Part shown: in pieces, positions 9,350 through 18,809 of the stretch
Layout: each line of letters opens with the position of its first letter
How positions within the stretch are numbered: the stretch's first letter is position 1
Source: Scenedesmus sp. ARA3
Lineage: Eukaryota; Chlorophyta; Chlorophyceae; Sphaeropleales; Scenedesmaceae
Assembly (NCBI GenBank): GCA_004335835.1
Contig: RWJK01001564.1
Span: 1-48,941 of the forward strand
Direction: 5' to 3'
DNA length: 48,941 nt
Position numbers and translations under genes: made by a program
Notes under the pieces: model-generated
Database searches by the model: none
Told to the model about the DNA's origin: nothing
What the model saw: only the letters and a program-made list of their open reading frames with translations

Positions 9350-12300
9350 ATGGGCCGCAGCGCACTCCTGCACATCGTAATTCAAACCACGATCCTCGTA
9401 TCCATCGCAACCCAGCTGTACTCGGCCGCGGCCGCAGCAGACGCAACATGCTCCTGCAGCAGCAGCAGTGCACTGCAGTGCCATGGAGTCACTCCAGCAC
9501 TGCAGCAGCAGCTGGTTGAGCAGCTAGGTTCTTGTACAGCAACTAGCCTACAGCTACAGCAGCAGCTCCTGAGGCAGCAGCACCACACTCCGGTGGTCCT
9601 AGCCGTTCTAGACAGCAGCAGCATGTGGCAGCTGCTGGTGTTTGCACTGCTGCTGGGGCTGTGTGTGTTGTGTTTTGCCCAGGTGGGTTTGACCTTGTGT
9701 GAAAAACTGGTGGCAGCAAAACTTGCAACAGATGTGTCAACTGCTGCATCAAGTTGTGGCTCCTGGTGTTTTGGGTCCTTTGCGCAGCGTGGGTGTAACT
9801 ACAGATGCATGCAGGTTATGCCAGCAGCAGCTGCTTGGGCTGCAATCAGCAGTGGAGGCTGGCAGCAGAAGCAGACGCTGTGGAATTAAGCTGTGTGTCC
9901 AGTCTAGCAGCAACGCTTCATGTGGTTGCGAATAACAGCACAGTGTCAACAAACCTTACAAACTGTACTCCGTGATCGACCTTGTAAGTACCCACAATAA
10001 TACTGCTGCAGGCACGCGCAAGTCGGCGCAAGTGTGCAGCACTGCAGCATGCGTTGCAGCAGCAGCTTACCCTGACCAAAGCTCTGCACAGCTCACGGGG
10101 ACTGCTGCAAAAGCAGCTGTACCAGCACCAGCAGCGCAACGCAGCCTGGGCTGCTAGCTTGCAGCACATGCAGTGGCTGGTGGTGGAGCGGGCTTCTGCG
10201 CTTGCGGCCCAGGTGGCACTGCTCTCTAAGGTGCGTTTGACCAGGTGATTGACACAGCTGTTAGAAAGTCAAACTTTGTTACTGCATATGTTTTACCAGG
10301 GTCAATGCGGCCCTGCTAGCTTGCAGCACATGCAGTGGTTGGTGGTGGAGCAGGCGACTGCTCTTGCTGCCCAGGAGGCCCTGCTCTCCAAGGTGCGTTT
10401 GACCAGGCGTTTAATACAGCAGGCAGGAAGTCAAACTTGGTTACTGCTTATGTGTGACTGGGGTCGATGCGGCCCTGCTGGCTTGCAGCACATGCAGCGG
10501 CTGGTAGTGGAGCGGGCATCTGCTCTAGCTGCGCAGGAGGAGCTGCTCTCCAAGGTGTGTGCAATCGGCAGTTGCGGCTGCTTGCAGGACAACGTCAAAC
10601 TTGGGTTCCTGTTGTTTGACCAGGGTGCATGTACTGTTGTTTGACCAGGGCGCATGTACTGTTGTTTGACCAGGGCGCATGTGAGCAACCAGAAGCATGC
10701 GCAGCGCCTGTAGCTAAATATCCTTTCATGAGAGTAGCAGCAGGCACTTCAATGTCAGCATCTTATCAGCAGCATTTCTGATGAGTGAACCGGCTTGTGA
10801 TGCATGTCAGGCAGTCTCCAGCTGGGTGTCAGACACTCAGCTGTGCACTCACACCAGCCTTGTTTGCTGGGTGCTTAGGAGGTTCCTGAAGTGCAACTGA
10901 TTGCATCTGCTGCAGGCTCTAGGAGTGACATCAATGCTGGAAGGGACTGCTGATGCAGAACTCCCAGCAGATGGTCACCTTGCTGCAGCAGCTGATGCAG
11001 CAGAGTCATTGGATGCATCTGCAGCAGCAGAGGATGCAATGCTGCAGGCATCTGTCCTGCAGGAGCAGGGAGCTGCTGAAGGCGTCGCCAGCACTGCAAA
11101 GGCAGCTGCTGCTGCAGTGGCGGCTGCAGCAGCAGCTGCTGCAGCCGCGGCTTCTAGCAGCGACAGCAGCAGCAAGGTGGGCAGTGTGTGGTGTGTAGGA
11201 CAGTGTACCCCATTGTTAGTTGATTCAGCAGCGATGTGAACTTGTGCTACATCCTTTGTGTTGCTGCGCTGCAAGTCTGTCAGTGGGCTGCTGCACATGC
11301 TGCTAGCTCTTGCAGGAAAAAGCCACTGCTGCACAGCACAGCCATTCATCTGGCTTGGCCATCGCGTGCATCTTCTGTCAAAACCTTATGCTTGCAGGAT
11401 GGCGTCAGCATGAGCTTGCGGTGCTTCCTGCTGTGGAGGCCACAACAGCTTACCCGCTTGTTTTGCAGGCGGTCAAAGTGCTGCATGCCCCCCGTGCCTT
11501 GACTTGGTCGTTGACTCAGCACAGCTGTATGTTAACTTCCATGCTTGCAGGATGACATCAGCGTGATTCAGCAAGGGCTCGACATGCTTCATGCCTACCT
11601 GCACGCCTGCAGCAAAGCGAAGCTTGCAGGGCTGCGGCAGCTGCAGCTGTTTGTGCAGCAGCTAGAGCATGATGTGCAGCACAGCTTGCAGGAAATGCAG
11701 CAGCAAGAGCAGCAGCAGCAGCAGCTTGCAGGATTGCCTGAGGAAGGAGGTGTGGATGAGCTGCTGTGTGAGGGAGAGGCACAGCAGCAGCAGCTGCATG
11801 GTGTGCGCGCTGCTGCAGACAGTTGGCAGGAGTCTTCAGAGGTGCGTGTGTTGTGCACACGGCCTGTTCCTGGTGGCGTGGAACTGCACATGACGATGCT
11901 TCTCCTGCCAGCGTGTAAGAGCGATCCTGGCATCTTGTAGCTGCAGCTGAGCGCTGGCTGCATGGTTAACCATGCAAAAGCGCATGCCTGGTCAAATACG
12001 CAACATCAGAGAAAGTTACCGTGCAGCTGGCTGCTGCTTGCAAGCGTTGGCCAATGTCCGCCTTTGGTCAAACACCAAGCACTGGCTGCCAATCTTTTAT
12101 TTGTGACGCAGGCGCGGTTGCAAGATTCTCCGTTCGTGCGCGAGCGCCTGGCAACAGCTGCAACAGCAACAGCAAAGCAGCAGGCGGCAGCAGGCAGCAG
12201 TACAGCACATGCAAACGACAACATTAAGAAGAGGCTGTTCTTCAGTAAAACTACCAGCAGTGGCACCGCTGCTGCTGCTGCTGCTGCTGGAGGAGATGGG

Positions 12301-12715
12301 TGTGATGCCGCCACTGGAAGAATGGCTGATCAGGACAGTGCAGTGCTTGCGACACCAGTGCTGACCCGCAGCAGTGGAAAGCAAACACAGCAGGTGAGGC
12401 AGGAAGAGAGCTGCACATGCATTTGTGTCCAATGAAGAAGGGCAAGTTGCGGAACAGGACAGTTGCATGTATACTATACATAGTATGCATTCAGCACAGT
12501 GCAAAGTGCAAACCCGCTGATGGCATCTGGGCGCTGACACCAGGCGTAACAAGCTGCACGGCTTAACCCTCAAGCAGCAACTGAACAGCTGCGCATGGCT
12601 GACGTACTGTTGCGCGACTGCTCTTGCTCTGGTTTGATGCCTGCAGGGCTTTGTTGCGCGGCTGCTGCTGCGCTGCTTCCAGCCCAGCAGCAACAGCCCC
12701 AGGTGCAAGGAGTGA
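9350..12715 (+). CDS. Coiled-coil protein with N-terminal signal and one membrane segment
   Basis: Exons 9350-9682, 10012-10230, 10916-11176, 11551-11841, 12112-12393 and 12647-12715 are all phase 0 with CAG/GT(G) borders. Two extra 66-nt exons at 10327-10392 and 10489-10554 are also phase 0. The product is about 484 residues without and 528 with the extra exons. The start MGRSALLHIVIQTTILVSIA is a signal peptide or anchor. A Ser/Cys/Gln segment follows, and a hydrophobic stretch WQLLVFALLLGLCVLCFAQ ends exon 1. Later exons are heptad-like and Gln/Leu/Ala rich (QLQLFVQQLEHDVQHSLQEM), consistent with coiled coil. The penultimate exon contains FVRERL and IKKRLFFSK. The last exon (GFVARLLLRC...) is the least certain. 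No family recognised. Confidence 0.5.
10165..10554 (+). repeat. Three tandem copies of a 22-codon coiled-coil exon
   Basis: HMQ(W/R)LVVE(R/Q)A(S/T)ALAAQ(V/E)(A/E)LLSK is encoded three times. The first copy forms the 3' end of the exon closing at 10230. The second (10327-10392) and third (10489-10554) are exactly 66 nt, each preceded by GCTTGCAG and followed by GTGCGT or GTGTGT. All are in frame and phase 0. They may be genuine additional or alternative exons. Confidence 0.75.
11385..11430 (+). repeat. Echo of the acceptor and start of the exon at 11551
   Basis: ATGCTTGCAGGATGGCGTCAGCATGAGCTTG at 11389 onward repeats ATGCTTGCAGGATGACATCAGCGTGATTCAG at 11541. Only the junction and the first ~25 coding bases are shared. 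Confidence 0.55.
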
Positions 12716-14353
12716 ACAGCTGCCGGCAGCATTTGTCAGCAGCGCCAGCAGAGCAGGCATTGCTCCGCAGCCAGCAACAACTAGAGCACATTGCTGTCTG
12801 CAGACCACAAATATGGAGCACAGTAGCAGCAGCTGTGGTTGCTGCCTCAGGTTTGATGGATGCCCTGGAGCGTTGTGTCGCTGGGCGCACAAGGGGGCCT
12901 CACTGACATGGAGCAAATGTGGGCCTTTGACGTAAAAATGACAAAAACAGCTACAGATGATGGTGCACATTTTGTTGAAGACAGGTGCTGGTTTTCATGC
13001 AGCAGCCGCTCAGTGTTTGAGGAACCTGTCAGTGCGCAGCCGTGGTGGCCAGCAGCAGTGAGAGTATTGTAAACCGCAGTGATCGCAACAGGTGTTACAC
13101 ATTTCTGAAAGGGCAGCACTGCATGCCATTGATGCTGCAGTGTGTGGTACAGCCAGCGGCGCGCATGCATTGCCAAAGCTGGTCTGATTTTGTTGTCAGA
13201 GTTTTGTACAGCTTCCGCAGGACAGGCGCAAGCATGCCAAGTATCATAAGGGTCACTGGTGGTTGTACAGATGCAGATGAGTGTGATGTCTGGTTTGTAC
13301 ATACACTGCAGCTGTCGATGACATTGGTTAACAGCATTGTTTGATAATCCTGAATCCAGCCAGTGTTTCGAAGCGCCAGATTGCGCAGGCGCCGTATCTT
13401 TGCTGCGCCCCTGCTCCAGCAGGAACACACACTGCCCTCGTCAGTGCATTCCATTCTGCTCCCCCTTTATGCCGCCAATATCACTGTGCACGGATGTTCA
13501 GGGTGTGTGGTAGAGTCACTACTTCAGGTCACAACCCGTTGTCTCTACTAAAAGCATGTCTGGCAAGGGCGCATGCTACAGCTTGGCATCAGGCTCTTGG
13601 TGCCTAAACGGGCTCCTGATTGCCTGTCGCTGCTGTGTTGCATGTGCTGGTGTGAGTGCATACAGACATTGCCTCATCATCATCATCATCATCATGTTGC
13701 CATTTAAGCCATAGCAATGTCGCCATCGGCCCCGCGCCCCACAGGAGCGGCTGAAAGAACAGGCGAAGGGGGAAGGGGAGGGAGCACTATTTCATTATCC
13801 CGCTTGCAGACATTCCTGTGATTCCAGGCACAGACGTTGCCTGTGTATGCTGTTATCAGGTGGAGTGTGGCAGAACCACAGGTCGTGGTAAAGTTGTGGT
13901 TACCCTGCATACGCCTCGAGCGCCAAGGGCCTTGGCAGTCAGCAGGAGCTTTAGAGCGCTGTGGTGATTCTGGCTCTAGTCTCGCTGTCCTGTTGGCAGC
14001 ACTGTCTTAGCAGATTTCCAGCGCCAGTCTTTTTTGCATGAGGCCTGACACATGGGTGCAGTGGTCAGGCGCAGACAGGCACATGGGATGCGGCCCACAT
14101 CATGCGGGGTTCCAGAGTCTGGGGTTTGTTTCAAAACGTTTGGATGACAAGTCCGGCAGCTTGTCATTGTCGCCTTGAGACAGCCACCAAGTCAATGCAA
14201 TGCTGCAATCTGCAAATCAGTACAATCAATATTTCAGCTTGACTGTTGTGCCGGCTCGGCAAGTTTTCGGCATCTGAGAAGGGTCACGGTCCGTTGGACG
14301 ATTGATATAGTTTGCTGGACCGTACAGCGGAGATCAACCCGTTCAATACCAAC
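12716..14353. other. Intergenic, no supported gene
   Basis: This is downstream of the coiled-coil gene and upstream of the cyclophilin. Around 12834-12865 the string CCTCAGGTTTGATGGATGCC echoes the last intron of the coiled-coil gene (GGTTTGATGCCTGCAGG at 12631). An imperfect hairpin sits at 12465-12490 in the preceding intron. An open frame at 13363-13551 (RLRRRRIFAAPLLQQEHTL...) is well composed but has no partner exons that I could find. A (CAT)n run and a dispersed repeat lie at 13674-13740. Confidence 0.35.
13674..13740 (+). repeat. Dispersed repeat built on CATCATC-TGTTGCC-ATCAAGCCATAGCA
   Basis: This is the best copy of a family also seen at about 16086-16145, 18265-18316 and, partially, 4250-4286 and 4646-4690. 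The shared core runs from the CATCATC run through CAAGCCATAGCAACAACGCC to CATCGGCCC-CGCGCCCC. All copies are on the plus strand and outside coding exons. Confidence 0.65.
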
Positions 14354-17179
14354 ATGTGTTCTTTCAGCAGATTTACAGCAAGAACGACAGCCGTGCTGAT
14401 AGCCGTAGTGTTCTGCAGCTGGCAAGCAGTAGCAGCAGCAGCGGAGCCAGCTATGTCAGACGAAAGAGCAGTGTTTCAAACTCCATGGGGCGACATACAC
14501 TTCGGCTTCTATCCAGATGTAAGTAGGCTACAGTTTGTTACCCTGGGAGCTCTGCATGAGATGCAGGGGCCAGCAGCTGCTCAGCAGTGCCTGTGCTAGC
14601 AGCAGCAAGCTGATGTTTTGTACCGCACAGCTCATGCATGCCTGCAGGAAGACTAAGTGTCACTATTTGAATCCTTACATCAACTGTAGGCTTGTCATTG
14701 ACCACTGCTGTGCGTGTGCTGCAGGTTGCACCAGTCACAGCGCAGCACATCTTCAAGCTTGTTGCTATGGGTGCTTACACAGGCAACCACATCTTCAGGG
14801 TTGACAAGGGTTTTGTGGCGCAAGTACAAGACGTTATGGGAGGACGGAACCTGGCAATGGATGCGCAGCAGAAGGTCTGTAAGAGCAGCCGCATGGTGCT
14901 CTCTAAGTTGCGCAGCAGTGCAGTGTGTGCATCCGGGCGCCTGTCTGTGCAGCTACTGCTGACATGCATGGTTGCGATGCAGCTATCAACACATCACCCT
15001 TTAAAACAGCCGTGCGCTGAGTGTTCATGGCTGCTAAGCTGGCATGCAACTGGCGCCCCGCCCTGTGCGTGCAAGGCTACAGACAGCTACGGCAGTTGTC
15101 TGCAGCATTGGATATGTGTTCCTGCAGAACTATTTGCCCTGCTCGGCAGCGGACTCGTGATCGATTCTAGTGGCTTTGCGATATGAATTATGATCTGTGT
15201 TGGTATGCATGTGTAGGCTGAAGGTGACAAGTTCCCCTGCAGAAACGTCCGCAATGCACAGCAGCACTCGTTACAATTGCGTCACATGGCTTGGTGACAT
15301 GCGAACAACAGATATGATGTGTTGGTATGCATGTGTTGGCCTGCATGTGTAGGCTGAAGGTGACAAGGCGGTGCCCCTGGAAGTGAGAGCAGATGTGAAG
15401 CACACAGAAGGTGAGACATGTGACGCTCAACAACCTGCTGTGAAGCGTGAAGGCAATATGCAGACAGTTGTTTGCTTGCCAGGGGTGCTGGGCACTGCAA
15501 ACAGGGATTTGCAGTTGGTTGCTGTCGCAGCCGCATGCCGCCTATCATACCAGATCTGTCAGCTGCTGATATCTTTGATGTAACACTTTTTGAATGCGCT
15601 GCAGGCGTAGTGTCCATGGGGCGATTTGATGACCCCAACAGCGGCAAGTCCAGCTTCTCTTTCCTTTTGGGGGCCGCGCCGCACCTGGACATGAAATACA
15701 CCATCTTCGGGTGAGATACTAGTAGCGTAAGTAAAAGAAGCCTTATGTGTTGATTGTTGTGTGTTGATCAATTGTTCTGATTTGGGTTTCGTGTTGTGGT
15801 CCCTACCATTAGCATGTTTTGGGACTTTGCTGCGACCGCAGCGCCGCATCTGGACACGCAATACACCATCTTCGGGCGACACAAAAGTCATAGTATTGTT
15901 GATGACTTCATCATGAGTAAAGAGAGGTGCTTGATTGTATCCGTGAACGCCCTACATGTTGCAATGGCTTGTGGGCGCAGTACTGCACCTGGACATGCAG
16001 TACACCATGTTGTGGTGGTAATTTTCAACAGCAGCTGCCTTGGCGTCAGCCTTGTAGAGTGAAGTGAGCAGGCCCAGCTCAGTATCTTCATCACATGATC
16101 ATGTTGCCCATCAAGCCATAGCATCAACGCCATCGGCCCGCGCCCCAAGGGCGCCCCGCGCCCAGCTCATTATGTGTCGTGCATGGACAGCAGATGGGTC
16201 AGCAGGCGCGGAGGTGCTGCTTGAACTGGAGGGCCTGGAGACGGCTGTTGTGCGCCCCTAGCAAGTGCTTGCAGGAAAGCGACAAGGGGCATGCGTTGCG
16301 ACTGCTGCTTGCAGGAAGGCGACGCAGGCACCTCATACGGAGGCGCAGCACAAGCTGCAGTAACACGAGGCCAGCTGTTGTGCGCCCTTTCAACAATGCT
16401 TGCAGGAAAGCGACAAGTGGCATGCGTTTCAACTGCTGCTTGCAGGAAAGTGACGCAGGGCATGGAGATACTGCACAAGCTGGAGGGACTTGAGACCCGC
16501 CAGCCTGGTGTGCCCTTCCACGAATGCTTGCAGGAAAACACAAAGGGCATGTGTTTCAACTGCTGCTTGCAGGAAAGTGACGCAGGGCATGGAGGTACTG
16601 CATAAGCTGGAGGGCCTGGAGACAATCAAACAAGGCATCTTTGTCATGCCCAAGGAGCGGGTAGCCATCCACTCTACATATTGGTACCTGGCTTCTAAGC
16701 CATTGACCCTAGGGATGCTGGGTAAGCAGCGGCCTGCTAGTGGGTCTGAAATGAATTCGAGTGAGGCATGTGATGTAATGTAATGTAATTCATGAAGTAG
16801 CCAGCAGCATGCAGGTGGAACTTCAGCGTGCGTATGTGGTTGGGCTTCAGGTGTTGGGGGAACATTGCAATGCCAGCTGCGACAGGACCGAGCGCCTGAG
16901 GGGACAGCACACAGTGGGGCGCGGTTTCCCATATATGCATAGAGTATGAAAAGTGCAGGCAAGCGACATGTTTTGCCGCTGACACTGCTGTTGCTGCCCA
17001 TATGTGTTGCAGGCTTTCCAGCAATTACAGCTTCCGCAGCAGGCTCAGGCAGCACAGTGCATGCCGGCAATGGCAGCTACTGCAGCCAGTTGCAAGATGA
17101 CATGGATCATTTGCGCAGCAGGTTCAACTGGCAAGCAGAGGAGCTGCAGCGGGTGCGGGCCAAGTGCCTGCCCAGCTAA
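14354..17179 (+). CDS. CYP23-like: Cyclophilin-type peptidyl-prolyl cis-trans isomerase, CYP23-like, secretory
   Basis: Exons 14354-14518, 14725-14874, 15353-15410, 15605-15710, 16573-16721 and 17013-17179 close in phase to 795 nt (264 residues). MCSFSRF plus a hydrophobic stretch TAVLIAVVFCSWQAVAAAA gives a signal peptide. The cyclophilin fold follows: VFQTPWGDIHFGFYPD, then VAPVTAQHIFKLV, then the catalytic strand IFRVDKGFVAQV with the Arg, Phe and Gln expected in active cyclophilins, then GVVSMGRFDDPNSGKSSFSF and APHLDMKYTIFGKV. The canonical cyclosporin-binding Trp appears replaced by His. After the domain comes VTQGMEVLHKLE, then a tail ending EELQRVRAKCLPS, similar to the C-terminus I recall for plant CYP23. 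The protein would catalyse prolyl isomerisation in the ER or secretory lumen. Echoes of exons 3, 4, 5 and 6 surround it. Confidence 0.85.
15205..15245 (+). repeat. Echo of cyclophilin exon 3
   Basis: TTGGTATGCATGTGTAGGCTGAAGGTGACAAG followed by TCCCCTGCAG repeats the acceptor and first coding bases of the exon at 15353 (GCATGTGTAGGCTGAAGGTGACAAGGCGG). Confidence 0.75.
15826..16016 (+). repeat. Two echoes of the 3' part of cyclophilin exon 4
   Basis: CCGCAGCGCCGCATCTGGACACGCAATACACCATCTTCGG (about 15836-15878) and GGCGCAGTACTGCACCTGGACATGCAGTACACCATG (about 15973-16010) repeat the exon 4 end (GCCGCGCCGCACCTGGACATGAAATACACCATCTTCGGG). The first still encodes PHLDTQYTIFG. Confidence 0.75.
16205..16570 (+). 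repeat. Tandem echoes of cyclophilin exon 5
   Basis: Units at about 16208-16270, 16272-16395 and 16397-16520 repeat the intron end TTGCAGGAAAG(C/T)GAC and the exon start up to GAACTGGAGGGCCTGGAGAC. The third (16441-16495) retains VTQGMEILHKLEGLET in frame before diverging. The intact copy starts at 16573. The motif TGCTTGCAGGAAA recurs six or more times. Confidence 0.8.
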
Positions 17180-17234
17180 CGCTCGTCATGGTCAAACTTC
17201 AAAAAAGTTGCAGTGCTGCTCCTGCAGCTGCTGC

Positions 17235-17640
17235 TGCAGCAGGTTCAACTGGCATGCGGAGGAGCTGCAGCGGGTGCGGGCCAAGTGCCTGCCCAGCTGA
17301 CGCTCATCTTGCCTCAACTGTTAGGGATTTCCAGGGGCTGCTGCAGCTGCTACTGCAGCCGGCAGGCACAGGGGCTGCAGCGCGTGCGCGCCAAGTGCAT
17401 GCCCAGCTGACGCTCATCTCGTCTCGACAGTCAGGAATCTCCAGGTGCTGCTGCAGCTGGTGCTGCAACGGCCACGCAGGCAAAGGAGCTGCACCGTGTG
17501 CGCGCCAAATGCCTGCCCAGCTAACCCTTGAAGGGTATCAGGATGTGCATTGCTAGTGTCTAGGCATCATTTAAACAGCACAGGCTGTAGGAGTTGTGGC
17601 TGGCAGTCAGCAAGTGCCTGCTCAACTAACCCATCAAGGG
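17235..17640 (+). repeat. Echoes of the cyclophilin terminal exon, downstream of the stop
   Basis: Segments at about 17235-17316, 17353-17428 and 17463-17527, and a weak one at 17593-17635, repeat the last exon from an acceptor-like CTGCAG through EELQRVRAKCLPS and the stop (TAA in the gene; TGA, TGA, TAA in the copies). The first copy encodes NWHAEELQRVRAKCLPS unbroken, so alternative terminal exons are possible. Confidence 0.8.
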
Positions 17641-18809
17641 TGTTGGACTTTACACCAGGTGCTTGTAGCTGCATCAGGTGCAAGACAAGTGTCCCTGATC
17701 ATCATCCAAATGACAATCCAACTTTTTGGGATGCATGCTGAGGAATGCGGAGGCAATGGGCTATTGGCTTGCAACAACAGCACGGTGGCGGCACTGCCCC
17801 TGTGCATTTGAAGTCTCGCGGGTTGTTCTCAGTTCTCGAGTTGGGTTGGTGCAGGCTGCCGCTGATTTGCTTGGCTGGCAGCGCGCTGCTGCTGCAGCTG
17901 TTGGGTTGGAGGGTGGGCCGTAGGCTGTAGATGCGTAGGCCTCATACTGACTTGAAGTGTGATCTTCCTATGGTAACATGAAGAAGGGTGTTTCGCTGTG
18001 CATATGTCTCTGTTGGAGGTGCGACCTTCGCTGGAGAACTGCAGCGCGTCCAGCAGCGCACATTCCTTTTGGTTTTGGTGGGAACCATGTGTCTGTGTAG
18101 CAGCGGGTACCAGCGGATGCCCAACTTGACAGCGCTGGGCTGCTGCAAGTGAAACTGCTGGATGGAGCCAGCACTCAGCTGCTCCTGGTTGCCTTATCAG
18201 TCCCATAGGACTTAGCTAAGGCGTTTGACCTTGCAATCACTCCAACGCCTTTGTGTACAATACTGCCATCATCATTGTCATGCTACCCATCAAGCCACGG
18301 CAACAACGCCATCCGTACAAACGCAAGTAACAACAGGACAGCACAGGCGGTGGGGCTGCCATGGCCAGGCCATTTGTGAACATGCTGTGTACACTGTACA
18401 GCTGTGACAGCTGCTCTAAGCACAGCGCATCCTGGACCCAGGTCGCTCATGCCGCAGGACTGGCAGCACCCCACCTTCTCTTTGAACAAATACATAACCG
18501 CGAATGGAGCCCAGACACAGCAACTTACAAGTCACAAGTCCCAGACACAGCAACAAGTCTTCAGGCCCGTGATGCTGCACTACAGCCCCTCAAAGATCTT
18601 TGAAACAGATCCTTGAACCAGAGCTCCTGCGCCTGGCAGGGTGTGTGGTAGCACCTACACCATCGCCGCTCATGCCAGGCAACAAATGCAGCCACCCATG
18701 CACACTGGACGATCCACAGTTCTTCAATGTCAGTCGTACTGGCCTGCGTGCATGCAACTGATTGCCACCTCTCTGTCAACAACAACACATACCCCTGCAG
18801 GCACAAGTG
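17641..18809. other. Intergenic between convergent genes, no supported gene
   Basis: The cyclophilin (plus) and the F-box/LRR gene (minus) end towards this stretch. A dispersed CATCATC-CAAGCCACGG repeat lies at 18265-18316. A short direct repeat of CCAGACACAGCAAC is at 18510 and 18540. Open frames on both strands lack recognisable content. Confidence 0.35.

Noticed and set aside
9350..12715. Assignment of the coiled-coil gene to the GEX1/KAR5 nuclear fusion family
   Set aside because: Signal plus coiled coil is suggestive, but the cysteine domain and C-terminal membrane segments expected of that family are not visible.
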